Assembly (NCBI GenBank): GCA_018399015.1
Contig: CP073761.1
Location: 2,418,001-2,482,000, forward strand
Reading direction: 5' to 3'
DNA: 64,000 nt
Source of the DNA: Cyanobium sp. M30B3
GTDB lineage: Bacteria; Cyanobacteriota; Cyanobacteriia; PCC-6307; Cyanobiaceae
Numbering within the stretch: position 1 is the first letter of the stretch; each line of letters starts with the position of its first letter. The notes under the pieces were generated by a model. It ran no database searches, was not told the DNA's origin, and saw nothing but the letters and a program-made list of their open reading frames with translations. Made by a program: the position numbers and the translations under genes. Of the stretch, positions 27,764-38,329 are shown piece after piece.

Positions 27764-27853
27764 ATGGTGATGGAGCAGCCCATGGTGATGGAGCAGCCCA
27801 TGGTGATGGAGCCGCCCGTGGTGATGGAGCAGCCGATGGTGATGGCCTCCCCC
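27764..27853 (+). repeat. 18-bp tandem repeat covering the hoxE translation start (five units)
   Basis: Units ATGGTGATGGAGCAGCCC lie at 27764, 27782, 27800 (one change), 27818 (starts GTG, two changes) and 27836 (diverged end). They encode MVMEQP repeats in the hoxE frame. Units 1-4 end with GGAG followed six bases later by the first codon of the next unit. Each junction is therefore a Shine-Dalgarno plus start-codon cassette, and up to nine in-frame ATGs are available. Confidence 0.95.
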
Positions 27854-28359
27854 CAGCCCGGGGCAGAAGCGGCCCTGCCGGCCCAGGCGATAGAGCGCAC
27901 CAGCCGGCTGATCCGCCAGCACCGCGGCCGCGCCGATGCCCTGATCGAGGTGCTCCACCAGGTGCAGGAGCTCTACGGCTACCTGCCGGCGGCGGCCCTG
28001 GCCCAGGTGGCCCGGGAGCTGAAGCTGCCCCTCGCACGGGTGCACGGGGTGGCCAGCTTTTACCACCTGTTCCGCCTGGAGGCGCCCACCGCCCACCGCT
28101 GTGCGGTGTGCCTGGGCACGGCCTGCTTCGTGAAGGGGGGCGGCGAGCTGGTGGCGCGGCTGGAGCGGCGGCTGGGGCTGCGGCTCGATGACGCCGCCGG
28201 CAACGGCAGCTGGGCCCTGGAGCACGTGAGCTGCCTGGGGGCCTGCGGCCAGGCGCCGGTGCTGGTGGTGGACGGCCAGCTGGAACCGCGCCTGCCGATC
28301 GACGACCCGGCGGCCCTGGAGGCCCGCCTCGATGCGCTTGGCCTCAGCGGAGCGGCGCA

Positions 28360-28363
<4 letters not shown>
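27764..28363 (+). CDS. hoxE: Bidirectional hydrogenase diaphorase subunit HoxE
   Basis: HoxE is the NuoE-like 2Fe-2S subunit of the NAD(P)-linked [NiFe] hydrogenase HoxEFUYH, thought to relay electrons to ferredoxin/flavodoxin or the membrane. The core ALIEVLHQVQELYGYLPAAA, VHGVASFYHLFRLEAP, CAVCLGTACFVKGGGELV and VSCLGACGQAPVLVVD holds the four cluster cysteines (CxxxxC and CxxxC). Maximum length is 199 residues from ATG 27764. From ATG 27842 (MASPQPG) it is 173, which equals the usual HoxE length as I remember it, so the last ATG may be the main start. hoxF begins in its stop codon (ATGA). Confidence 0.93.
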
Positions 28364-29993
<1,630 letters not shown>

Positions 29994-29997
<4 letters not shown>

Positions 29998-30713
29998 GCG
30001 TGCACACCCTCACGGTGGACGGGGTGGAGGTGGCCGTGCCCGAGGGCGCCAGCCTGCTCGATGCGGTGCGGGCGGCGGGGGCCGAGCTGCCCACCCTCTG
30101 CCACCTCGATGGCCTCACGCCGGTGGGCGCCTGCCGGCTGTGCCTGGTGGAGCTGGAGGGCAGTGGCAAGCTGCAGCCGGCCTGTGCCACCGCCGCCGGC
30201 GAGGGCATGGCGGTGCTCACCCAGACGCCCCAGCTGAAGGAGTGGCGGCGGATGGCGGTGGAGCTGTTTTTCGCCGAGGGCAACCACGTGTGCGCCTTCT
30301 GCGTGGCCAACGGCAACTGTGAACTGCAGAACGTGGCGGTGGCGGTGGGGATGGACCACTCCCGCTTCCCGTACCAGTACCCCCAGCGGCAGGTGGATGC
30401 GTCCCATCCCCAGTTCGCGATCGACCACAACCGCTGCATCCTCTGCACCCGCTGTGTGCGGGTGTGCGACGAGATCGAGGGGGCCCACGTGTGGGACGTG
30501 GCCCACCGCGGCGCCGAATGCCGGATCATCGCCGGGCTGGACGAGCCCTGGGGTGAGGTGGGGGCCTGCACCTCCTGCGGCAAGTGCGTGGACGTGTGCC
30601 CCACCGGCGCCATCTTCCACAAGGAGGACACCACCGGTGAGAAGGCGCCGCACCGGGACCGGCCCCAGCTGCTGCGCACCGCCCGGGAACAGCACCAGTG
30701 GTTGAACCAGTGA
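29994..30713 (+). CDS. hoxU: Bidirectional hydrogenase diaphorase subunit HoxU
   Basis: HoxU is the NuoG-like iron-sulfur subunit that wires HoxF to the hydrogenase dimer HoxYH. The 239-residue protein has a plant-type 2Fe-2S domain ([20 protein letters not shown]), the His-Cys3 4Fe-4S motif ([16 protein letters not shown]), and a double 4Fe-4S ferredoxin region ([20 protein letters not shown] and [17 protein letters not shown]). All ligands are present. Its ATG overlaps the hoxF stop. Confidence 0.97.
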
Positions 30714-30727
30714 ACCCGGAGCCCGCC

Positions 30728-31303
30728 ATGACGACTTCCACCCCCAGGTTGCGTTTCGCCACGGTGTGGCTGGCCGGCTGCAGCGGCTGCCACATGTCGT
30801 TTCTCGATCTCGACGAGTGGCTGTTCGAGCTGGCGGCCCATGTGGACGTGGTGTTCTCGCCGGTGGCCAGCGACATCAAGACCTTCCCCGAGGGGGTGGA
30901 CGTGTGCCTGGTGGAGGGGGCGGTGGCCAACGCCGACAACCTCGAACTGGCGCTGCAGCTGCGCGAGCGCAGCCGCCTGGTGGTGTCGTTCGGCGACTGT
31001 GCCGTGACGGCCAACGTGCCGGGCCTGCGCAACCTCTGGGCCGGTGTGGACGGCGGCTCGCGCCAGAGCGTGCTCGATCGCGGCTATCTGGAGCTGGCCG
31101 ACACCGGCGCCCAGCATCCCCACGCGCCGGGGATCGTGCCGGAGCTGCTGGAGCGGGTGCTGCCGCTGCATGAGGTGATCCCGGTGGATCTGTATCTGCC
31201 CGGCTGCCCGCCGTCGGCCGAGCGCATCCGCGCCGCCATCGAGCCGCTGCTCCGCGGCGCGGCGCCGACGATGGAAGGCCGCGAGATGTTGAAGTTCGGC
31301 TAG
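30728..31303 (+). CDS. hoxY: Bidirectional [NiFe] hydrogenase small subunit HoxY
   Basis: HoxY carries the proximal 4Fe-4S cluster that feeds the Ni-Fe site. The 191-residue protein has [20 protein letters not shown] (first CxxC ligands), [36 protein letters not shown] and [20 protein letters not shown] with the remaining Cys ligands. ATG 30728 is preferred because GGAG lies six bases upstream. A GTG at 30710 overlapping the hoxU stop is an alternative. Confidence 0.95.
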   Translation: MTTSTPRLRFATVWLAGCSGCHMSFLDLDEWLFELAAHVDVVFSPVASDIKTFPEGVDVCLVEGAVANADNLELALQLRERSRLVVSFGDCAVTANVPGLRNLWAGVDGGSRQSVLDRGYLELADTGAQHPHAPGIVPELLERVLPLHEVIPVDLYLPGCPPSAERIRAAIEPLLRGAAPTMEGREMLKFG

Positions 31304-31325
31304 CTGCCAGTAAGGAATCCCCCCC

Positions 31326-32786
31326 ATGACCCGCACGATCACGATCGACCCCGTCACCCGCATCGAGGGGCACGCCAAGATCACCCTGCACCTCGATGAA
31401 TCGGGCCGGCTGAGCGATGCCCGTTTCCACGTGGTGGAGTACCGGGGCTTCGAAACCTTCTGCGAGGGCCGGCCGTTCACCGAGATGGCGGGAATCACGG
31501 CGCGGATCTGTGGCATCTGCCCGGTGAGCCACCTGCTGGCGGCGGCGAAAACGGGCGACAAGCTGCTGGCGGTGCAGCCGCCACCGGCGGCGCGCAAGCT
31601 GCGGCGGATGCTGAATCTGGCCCAGCTCTGCCAGAGCCATGCCCTGTCGTTCTTTCACCTGAGCAGCCCCGATTTCCTGCTGGGTTGGGAGAGCGATCCG
31701 GCCAAGCGCAATGTGTTCGGCCTGATGGCGGCCGATCCCGACCTGGCCCGCGCCGGCATCCGCCTGCGGCAGTTCGGCCAGCAGGTGCTGGAGCTGCTGG
31801 GGGGCCGCAAGATCCATTCGGCCTGGGCGGTGCCCGGCGGGGTGCGCACGCCCCTGAGCGCCGAGGCGCGGGAGTGGATCCTGGGGCGTCTGCCGGAGGC
31901 CAAGGCCACGGTGGCCACCGCCCTGGCGCTCTACAAGGGGCTGCTGGATGGGCCGCTGCAGCGGGAACAGCGCACGTTTGGCGATTTCGATTCGTTGTTT
32001 ATGGGCCTGGTGGCGGCCGATGGCGGCTGGGAGTGCATCGAGGGGGCGATCCGCTTAATCGACAGCAGCGGCCGGATCGTGGCCGATGGTCTCAGCGAGG
32101 ACGACTACGCCAGCTACCTGGGCGAGGCGGTGGAGAGCTGGAGCTACCTGAAGTTCCCGTATTACAAGCCGCTGGGCTATCCGGAGGGCATCTACCGGGT
32201 GGGGCCCCTGGCGCGGCTGAACGTGTGCGAGCGGATCGGCACGGAATGGGCCGACCGGGAGCTGGACGAGTTCCGCCAGCGCAGCGGCACCGCGGCGAGC
32301 GGCGGCCGGATCGTGACGTCGTCGTTTGCGTTCCACCACGCCCGGCTGGTGGAGATCGTGGCCTGTCTGGAGGGCATCGAGCAGCTGGTGGTGGACGACA
32401 GCCTGATGGGCGATCGCATCCGCGCCCGCGCCAGCCTCAACGCCAACGAGGCGGTGGGGGTGAGCGAGGCGCCGCGGGGCACCCTGTTTCACCACTACCG
32501 GGTGAACGACGACGGCCTGATCACCCGGGTGAACCTGATCATCGCCACGGGCCAGAACAACCTGGCGATGAACCGCACGGTGGCCCAGATCGCCCGGGAG
32601 TTCATCACCGAGCCGGTGGCCGAAGGCGCCGAGATCCCCGAGCCCCTGCTCAACCGGGTGGAGGCGGGCATCCGCTGCTTCGACCCCTGCCTGAGCTGCA
32701 GCACCCACGCCGCCGGCCAGATGCCGCTGCGCATCTCCCTGCTGGATGCCGGCGGCAGGGTGCTGGCGGAGCGGGTGAGGGATTGA
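31326..32786 (+). CDS. hoxH: Bidirectional [NiFe] hydrogenase large subunit HoxH
   Basis: HoxH holds the Ni-Fe(CN)2CO site where H2 is made or split. The 486-residue precursor has the first ligand motif [20 protein letters not shown] and the C-terminal ligand motif [11 protein letters not shown]. The 25 residues beyond that His form the extension that the endopeptidase HoxW removes after nickel insertion. The sequence starts [20 protein letters not shown], typical of NAD-linked group 3d enzymes. It is the last gene of the hox operon here, and the maturation genes resume 12.7 kb further on. Confidence 0.97.
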   Translation: MTRTITIDPVTRIEGHAKITLHLDESGRLSDARFHVVEYRGFETFCEGRPFTEMAGITARICGICPVSHLLAAAKTGDKLLAVQPPPAARKLRRMLNLAQLCQSHALSFFHLSSPDFLLGWESDPAKRNVFGLMAADPDLARAGIRLRQFGQQVLELLGGRKIHSAWAVPGGVRTPLSAEAREWILGRLPEAKATVATALALYKGLLDGPLQREQRTFGDFDSLFMGLVAADGGWECIEGAIRLIDSSGRIVADGLSEDDYASYLGEAVESWSYLKFPYYKPLGYPEGIYRVGPLARLNVCERIGTEWADRELDEFRQRSGTAASGGRIVTSSFAFHHARLVEIVACLEGIEQLVVDDSLMGDRIRARASLNANEAVGVSEAPRGTLFHHYRVNDDGLITRVNLIIATGQNNLAMNRTVAQIAREFITEPVAEGAEIPEPLLNRVEAGIRCFDPCLSCSTHAAGQMPLRISLLDAGGRVLAERVRD

Positions 32787-33138
32787 GGGGGTTGGGGGCT
32801 TGACCAGTGCGAGGACGAGGTTGGGATCAGGACTGCGGCCCAGGTTCTTTGTAGCCGTTGGAACGGTGATGGGCGGGTCCGTATAAGACGCCATCGCAAG
32901 CTGGCGGCTCAGCGAAAGCCATTGCCGGGGAGGGGTGCTCGGCAAGTTGCTACCAGGAAGCAGTTGATTTAGACTGCTGGGAAGGCTAGGAGCGGAGGCT
33001 TACACGGGTCCGCCCAAATACATGTTATTCGAAGTGGTGGTGCTGCTGAAGTGACTAAAATCTTGGCATCCGCTCTTCGTCAGCCCTGATGCGTCTCGAC
33101 AAAAACATGCCAACTCTACATCCTTAATCGACAGGCCA
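32787..33138. other. Intergenic boundary between the hox operon and AT-rich accessory DNA
   Basis: Base composition changes visibly within this 352-base gap, from GC-rich at the hoxH end to AT-rich after about 32950. CGGGTCCG occurs twice in direct orientation (32874-32881 and 33005-33012). No coding frame, tRNA or clear terminator is seen. It is the likely left junction of the accessory block. Confidence 0.55.
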
Positions 33139-34029
33139 ATGCTATACAGACTAAAACGTTGCCAGAGTCAGCCTGCCTCTAACAATACTGGCAGTGACGC
33201 GATGCTTTACAGAGGAGTGGCTTACTCATCTGCCAGCAGAGACCTAGACGATAAGCGTCTATTTTTCTCCCAGGCAATCTCCCACAATAGCTCTGATAGA
33301 AGTGAAGAAGGGGAGACATTTAGGACCCAGAGTGAATGGAATCGAGTTCGCCAAGAACTTCAGCTCCCTAGAGACGGCAATGACACCCAGGTTACCCACG
33401 ACCGGTTCTTCCAGAGGGCAGATCAGTATGCCCGAAGCTGCTATTTTATAAGCTGCTGGTCATTCTCCGAATCACTAGCTAGCGACTTTGCGTATCAGTT
33501 TTCCGACAAAGCAGTTTTATCAATTGCTAAAGATGATCTGGAAAGTGCATTTCACAGTTCAGTTGCATATTGGAATTCACTTCAACCAGGCGAATGGGAG
33601 ATGATTAACGATGATGGATCCCAGAACCTTGATTGGGATCCAAGGTACGTTGGGTACGCGACTGGATCGGTAAACTATGTTAAAACTAGTGAGCTAAACG
33701 GTTTTTTGCCATTCAGGCTGGCAAGAGCCATGAGGCTCCCTGATTACTTTGAGAATGAGGAAGAATGGCGAATTGCACTTGATTTATCTCTCGTTCCTTC
33801 GTCTGTTTCCACTGCTGCTTTGCTTGAGACGGAGCTGATGCCAAGCTTTCTCACAGAAGCGATGCGTCCTACTCATGAACCTTTACACGCGGAGCCTGAG
33901 GCATCGCAGGCTGAACTAAGGCCAATGATTGAGATCAGTACAACGAACTTTCCAAATTACGAAAGGGGACTCTGGCTTAACAATTGTGATCTCCGTGCCT
34001 ATAGAAGCTTTCAATTTCATAGATTATAA
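33139..34029 (+). CDS. Uncharacterised protein, possibly DUF2971-like
   Basis: The 296-residue protein is encoded by DNA far richer in A/T than the core genes around it, a sign of transfer. The order of features (LYRGVAYSSASRDLDDKRLF, then CYFISCWSFSESLASDFAYQ, VGYATGSVNYVK, YFENEEEWRIAL) resembles DUF2971 proteins, in which an f-x-x-CxS segment and an e-E-WR(I/L) segment recur. The match is only a pattern impression. ATG 33202 (MLYRGVAY) is an alternative start. No signal peptide or TM is visible. It is the first of three AT-rich genes in the same direction. Confidence 0.5.
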   Translation: MLYRLKRCQSQPASNNTGSDAMLYRGVAYSSASRDLDDKRLFFSQAISHNSSDRSEEGETFRTQSEWNRVRQELQLPRDGNDTQVTHDRFFQRADQYARSCYFISCWSFSESLASDFAYQFSDKAVLSIAKDDLESAFHSSVAYWNSLQPGEWEMINDDGSQNLDWDPRYVGYATGSVNYVKTSELNGFLPFRLARAMRLPDYFENEEEWRIALDLSLVPSSVSTAALLETELMPSFLTEAMRPTHEPLHAEPEASQAELRPMIEISTTNFPNYERGLWLNNCDLRAYRSFQFHRL

Positions 34030-34152
34030 TTGATTCAGTTGACTGTTGTGCCCGCATAACATCAAGATGCAGCGATCGGGATTGCAGACTCGATTGTCCT
34101 TGTTCTAAATTCTCCCCGCCGCTGATCTTGAGCGTTATCCATTTCATTGCCT

Positions 34153-34980
34153 ATGACGCCTGCTGAAACCTTAATGCATACGACCGTCCGGCTTGAGTGC
34201 TCGCTGGATGGGAATCGTCACTCCACCGGGACGGGGTTCTTCTTCTCGTTCAAGGTTAATGACAATACCCACGTGCCACTCATCGTCACCAACAAGCACG
34301 TCATAGACAAATCAAAGGTCGGCGCCTTCGTTTTAACGAAGAGTAACGAGAATGGCGAACCGCTTCTTGGTCAAACCGAGCGAATCGTCCTCGACAATTT
34401 TGAAAGCCTCTGGATAAAGCATCCTGAGGCGAACGTTGATCTGGCAGTCTTTCCAATTGCCCCGCTCTATCATCAAGCAGAGGCGAAGGGAGTGAAATTT
34501 TTCGCTCCGCCAATCGGCGAAGACCTACTGCCCACCCCAGAAAAACTTGCCGATCTCTCGGGTCTCGAAAACATAACCATGATCGGCTACCCGAACGGCA
34601 TTTGGGATGAAAAAAACAACATGCCTATCGTAAGGCGGGGCATCACAGCCACGAATCCGAAGAACGACTATAACGGCCTTCCCATTTTCGTTATTGACTG
34701 CGCCTGCTTCCCGGGTTCAAGTGGAAGTCCCGTTCTCATCTTTGACCAAGGCGGCTACCTCGACGCAAAGGGCAATCTCAATCTCGGGGGTGGCCGGCTC
34801 ATCTTGCTTGGCGTCTTGTTCGCAGGCCCGCAGCACGTCGCTGAAGGAGAAATTCAAACCATTGAAGTCCCCCTTGCCCAAATTCCAATCAGCCTGTCAA
34901 AGATTCCAAACAACCTTGGGTTCGTTGTTAAGGCCAGCAAGATTGCGGATTTTCGGAAATTCTTTATCCCAAATGGCTAA
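34153..34980 (+). CDS. Trypsin-like serine protease domain protein
   Basis: The 275-residue protein has the chymotrypsin-fold triad in order: His in PLIVTNKHVIDKSKVG, Asp in EANVDLAVFPIAPL, and Ser in CACFPGSSGSPVLIFDQGG. No signal peptide, TM or PDZ domain is visible, so unlike Deg/HtrA proteases it is probably cytoplasmic. Stand-alone trypsin-like domains of this kind occur in defence islands as effector proteases. Its place in an AT-rich cassette next to a phage-type protein and a restriction system agrees with that, but a defence role is inference. The start is ATG 34153 (MTPAETLMHTTVRL). Confidence 0.75.
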   Translation: MTPAETLMHTTVRLECSLDGNRHSTGTGFFFSFKVNDNTHVPLIVTNKHVIDKSKVGAFVLTKSNENGEPLLGQTERIVLDNFESLWIKHPEANVDLAVFPIAPLYHQAEAKGVKFFAPPIGEDLLPTPEKLADLSGLENITMIGYPNGIWDEKNNMPIVRRGITATNPKNDYNGLPIFVIDCACFPGSSGSPVLIFDQGGYLDAKGNLNLGGGRLILLGVLFAGPQHVAEGEIQTIEVPLAQIPISLSKIPNNLGFVVKASKIADFRKFFIPNG

Positions 34981-35188
34981 CCCATCATTTCACCGGATCT
35001 GCGCGGAAAACCGCGCAGGCCGGTGGATTCAAACGTTAGGCCTGCGAAAGAGCCCCCATGTAGGTACTTGTACATACTGTTCCGGTAGATGCGCACCCTC
35101 GCCCTAGATATGGTGGGACAGGTAGGGTTTTCCGCACTAGGTACACCATGGCTAGCGCCTTAAGTTTGGAACACTAAGACTCACACCC

Positions 35189-36154
35189 ATGGCATCGGAC
35201 ATGCCACAGCCACAGCCTCAGCCTTCAAAGGAAGTGCTTCAAATCGCTCGACAAGGGGTGCCTGCGGCACAGATGACCCTGTTCCCAGTAACCGAGGTAG
35301 AGGTTGATGGAATAGGGATGGGCGTTCTTAGTGATGGCACCCCATACCTAACACTTAGGGGCCTAGCGAGAATGTGTGGCGTGGATCATGTTGTGCTTCT
35401 GCGCCTTGCCAACAACTGGGATACCGAGAAAGATAAACCTCGTGGAGTAAAGATTAGGGAGCTTCTTGCGGCACAGGGTCACAATGGAGAACGCCTTGAT
35501 CTAAGAACAAGCCAAACTGGAATCGAGACGCATGCCTACGTCGACTCGGTTTGCATGGCAATTCTTGAGTACTACGCGTTTGAGGCCACCCAAGGCGATA
35601 ACGAGGTAGCGCTTAGGAACTATCGCCTGCTTGCAAGGTATTCATTTAGGTCGTTTATCTACAACAGATGTGGATACGACCCAGATCAGCACATTCCCGA
35701 CTCATGGAAGAACTTTCACGAGCGAGTGCTGTTGAATGACCAAGTCCCAATCGGATATTTTTCAATCTTTCGCGAGATTGCCGATCTAGTTGTTCATATG
35801 ATCCAAAGTGGATGCCCGCTCGACAATCATACGGTTCCAGATGTTAGCATTGGGAAGCTCTGGAGTAACTATTGGAGCGAAAGTAATCTCGAAGCTGAGC
35901 ATGGCCAAAGGCTCAAGCATCCACACGATTACCCAAGTTGGTTCCCCCAGGCCATGGCTAACCCAGTAGAGGCTTGGATCTATCCCGTAAGTGCACTGGG
36001 TAGTTTTCGGATATGGCTACACACTCACTATGTCCCTCGCTCCTTCCCTAGGTATCTCAAGCAGAAGGTGAAGGCGGGCGTTTTCCTTCCTTCAAGAGCT
36101 GAGCTCCTTATTCATTCAGTTTCCCAAAGATCCCTCACACCTTCAAGGAAATAG
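35189..36154 (+). CDS. Phage-type protein, possibly BstA-like abortive-infection protein
   Basis: The 321-residue protein begins with a Pro/Gln-rich leader and a putative DNA-binding region (GTPYLTLRGLARMCGVDHVV, then LLRLANNW). A conserved-looking C-terminal half follows (HIPDSWKNFHERVLLNDQVP, IGYFSIFREIADLVVHMIQS, VPDVSIGKLWSNYW, YPSWFPQAMANPVEAWIYPV). That half, with its PDxS-G--W and YP-x-FPQ elements, resembles what I remember of BstA, the prophage-encoded abortive infection protein with an N-terminal KilA-N-like domain, and related phage proteins. An alignment is required to confirm it. Codon use is AT-rich compared with neighbours, again suggesting transfer. Confidence 0.5.
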   Translation: MASDMPQPQPQPSKEVLQIARQGVPAAQMTLFPVTEVEVDGIGMGVLSDGTPYLTLRGLARMCGVDHVVLLRLANNWDTEKDKPRGVKIRELLAAQGHNGERLDLRTSQTGIETHAYVDSVCMAILEYYAFEATQGDNEVALRNYRLLARYSFRSFIYNRCGYDPDQHIPDSWKNFHERVLLNDQVPIGYFSIFREIADLVVHMIQSGCPLDNHTVPDVSIGKLWSNYWSESNLEAEHGQRLKHPHDYPSWFPQAMANPVEAWIYPVSALGSFRIWLHTHYVPRSFPRYLKQKVKAGVFLPSRAELLIHSVSQRSLTPSRK

Positions 36155-36538
36155 GCTACACAATTACACTCTAGAGCTGATCTTCCAAGACGCATGAGCA
36201 GGGATGGCTATCTCTAAGCGAGGCCTAGCATCCAGATGCAGAAGGCGGGAGCAAGAAATACTGTGATCTACCATCAGCATGTACCCGCTTCTGATCTGGG
36301 GCGCTTCAGTTGACAGCAGAAAGCACCGCTCGCTCCTCGCTCTGCTTTCTGCTGGCGCTGAGCATGGCGTCAAGCGCATGTTACAGCCCCTAAGCCCAGC
36401 CGGACTTTCTCCTCCGAGCAACTGCCCTTTAGCTGCATCACCTTGCCATTCATCCGACTGGGATCAGCCCACCTCCGGGCACCCTTGCCCCGGCCGTAAT
36501 CCTTCTGGCATGCTGAGTCGTTAGAACTGCTCTATCCG
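36155..36538. other. Intergenic region upstream of hsdM with a 12-bp inverted repeat
   Basis: This 384-base gap has no convincing gene. CAGCAGAAAGCA (36314-36325) and TGCTTTCTGCTG (36343-36354) form a perfect 12-bp inverted repeat with a 17-base loop. No T-tract follows, so it looks more like an operator or recombination site than a terminator. The base composition moves back from AT-rich to GC-rich across the gap. Confidence 0.6.
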
Positions 36539-38329
36539 TTGACGTACGCCGCTGAGAACCCACCGAGCGACGCCGTAAGCAACGACGACCTCGCTGACGA
36601 GTTCCTCGGCGCGCTCACAGCCTTGGGCGGATCAGCGGGCAACGGCCGCCTGCGGGAAACCCTGGAGTGGGACGAAGCCAGCTACGAAGAGGTGAAGGGC
36701 GATTTGCTGAGCCGCAGGCTGATCGTGCCCGGCCGTGGCCGTGGCGGTTCGGTGGCCCTGGCGGATGAGACGGCGGTGGAGGCCTCCAGCAATGGCCAGG
36801 CCGCCAGCCGCGCCCCCCGCACCCGTGCCGCTAACGGTTCCCGCGCCGCCTCGGCCTCCAGCTCCTTTGAGCAGGCGTTCCGCGCCATCGACGACTGCCT
36901 GCGCAAGGAGGCCGGCTGCGGCACCGAGCTCGACTACACCGAGCAGTCCTCCTGGCTGCTGTTCCTCAAGTACCTTGACGGGCTCGAAGACGACAAGGCC
37001 ACCGTGGCCGCCCTGGAGGGCCGCACACATACGCCCATCCTCGAGGGGGCCTACCGCTGGAACAGCTGGGCGGCCCCGAAGAACGCCAGCGGCCAGCTGG
37101 ATCATCACGCCGCCCTCACCGGCGACGACCTGCGCGACTTCGTGAACCAGCGCCTGTTCCCCTACCTGGAGCGCTTCAAGCAGAGCGCCAGCGGGCCGAA
37201 CACGATCGAATACAAGATCGGTGAGATCTTCGGCGAACTGCGCAACAAGATCAGCAGCGGCTACAACCTGCGCGAAATCATCGATCTGATGGATGGCCTG
37301 CAGTTCCGCTCCCAGGCCGAGAAGCACGAGCTCTCGATGCTCTATGAGGAAAAGATCAAGCGCATGGGCAACGCCGGCCGCAACGGCGGTGAGTACTACA
37401 CGCCCCGGCCGCTGATCCGCGCCGTTGTGCAGGTGGTGAACCCCCAGATCGGTGAGTCGGTCTACGACCCGGCGGTGGGCTCCGCCGGCTTCCTGTGCGA
37501 AGCCTTCGAATACATGCGCAAGGGCGGCGCCACCGGCCGCGAACTCAGCACCGAAGACCTCGACACCCTTCAAAACCGCACCTTCACCGGCAAGGAGAAG
37601 AAGAGCCTCGCCTATGTGATCGCGATCATGAACATGATCCTCCACGGCATCGAGGCGCCCCGGGTGCTGCACACCAACACCCTCACCGAAAACCTCAGCG
37701 ATGTGCAGGAGCGCGACCGCTTCGATGTGATCCTCGCCAACCCGCCGTTCGGCGGCAGCGAACGCAAGGAGGTGCAGCAGAACTTCGAGATTCGCAGCGG
37801 TGAAACCGCGTTTCTGTTTCTCCAGCACTTCATCCGCCTGCTGCGGGCCGGCGGCCGCGCTGGCGTGGTGATCAAAAACACGTTTCTCTCCAACACCGAC
37901 AACGCCTCGGTGGCCCTGCGCCAGAAGCTGCTCACCGACTGCGACCTGCACACCGTGCTCGACTGCCCCGGCGGCACCTTCCAGGGCGCGGGGGTGAAAA
38001 CGGTGGTGCTGTTCTTCGAGAAGGGATCGCCCACCCGCAAGGTGTGGTTCTACCAGCTCGATCCCGGCCGCAACCTGGGTAAGACCAATCCGCTCAACGA
38101 CCGCGACCTGGCGGAGTTCGTGGAGCTGCAGAAAACCTTTGCTGATTCGCCCAAGAGCTGGAGTGTGGAGGTGGACTCCATCGATCATCAGAATTGGGAT
38201 CTGTCGGTGAAGAATCCCCATGGGGGTAATGAGGTGGCGCTGCGCAGCCCGCAGGAGATCATTGCGGAGATTGTGGCATTGGATGCGGAGAGTGTGCAGG
38301 TGCTGGAGAGGATCAGGGCTTTGGTATGA
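36539..38329 (+). CDS. hsdM: Type I restriction-modification methyltransferase HsdM with N-terminal wHTH-like extension
   Basis: HsdM, with HsdS, methylates adenines in the recognition site. The 596-residue protein has the N-terminal helical HsdM domain (AFRAIDDCLRKEAGCGTELD), GGEYYTPRPLIRAVVQVVNP, SAM motif DPAVGSAGFLCEAFEYM and the N6-adenine catalytic motif ILANPPFGG. The first 75 or so residues (DDLADEFLGALTALGGSAGN through SRRLIVPGRGRGGSVALAD) look like an added winged-helix domain followed by an Ala/Ser linker. The start is TTG 36539. hsdS begins in its stop codon (ATGA). Confidence 0.94.
   Translation: MTYAAENPPSDAVSNDDLADEFLGALTALGGSAGNGRLRETLEWDEASYEEVKGDLLSRRLIVPGRGRGGSVALADETAVEASSNGQAASRAPRTRAANGSRAASASSSFEQAFRAIDDCLRKEAGCGTELDYTEQSSWLLFLKYLDGLEDDKATVAALEGRTHTPILEGAYRWNSWAAPKNASGQLDHHAALTGDDLRDFVNQRLFPYLERFKQSASGPNTIEYKIGEIFGELRNKISSGYNLREIIDLMDGLQFRSQAEKHELSMLYEEKIKRMGNAGRNGGEYYTPRPLIRAVVQVVNPQIGESVYDPAVGSAGFLCEAFEYMRKGGATGRELSTEDLDTLQNRTFTGKEKKSLAYVIAIMNMILHGIEAPRVLHTNTLTENLSDVQERDRFDVILANPPFGGSERKEVQQNFEIRSGETAFLFLQHFIRLLRAGGRAGVVIKNTFLSNTDNASVALRQKLLTDCDLHTVLDCPGGTFQGAGVKTVVLFFEKGSPTRKVWFYQLDPGRNLGKTNPLNDRDLAEFVELQKTFADSPKSWSVEVDSIDHQNWDLSVKNPHGGNEVALRSPQEIIAEIVALDAESVQVLERIRALV

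Noticed and set aside
27764-27853. CRISPR-like array
   Set aside because: The 18-bp units are contiguous without spacers and are translated as part of hoxE. No CRISPR array or cas gene was found anywhere in the window.
32055-32945. A minus-strand frame crossing the hoxH end and the following gap
   Set aside because: Mostly antisense to hoxH; the part beyond hoxH has no family features.
36164-36421. An 85-codon minus-strand frame in the hsdM upstream gap
   Set aside because: No recognisable motif or start context, and it runs over the 12-bp inverted repeat; too weak to report as a gene.
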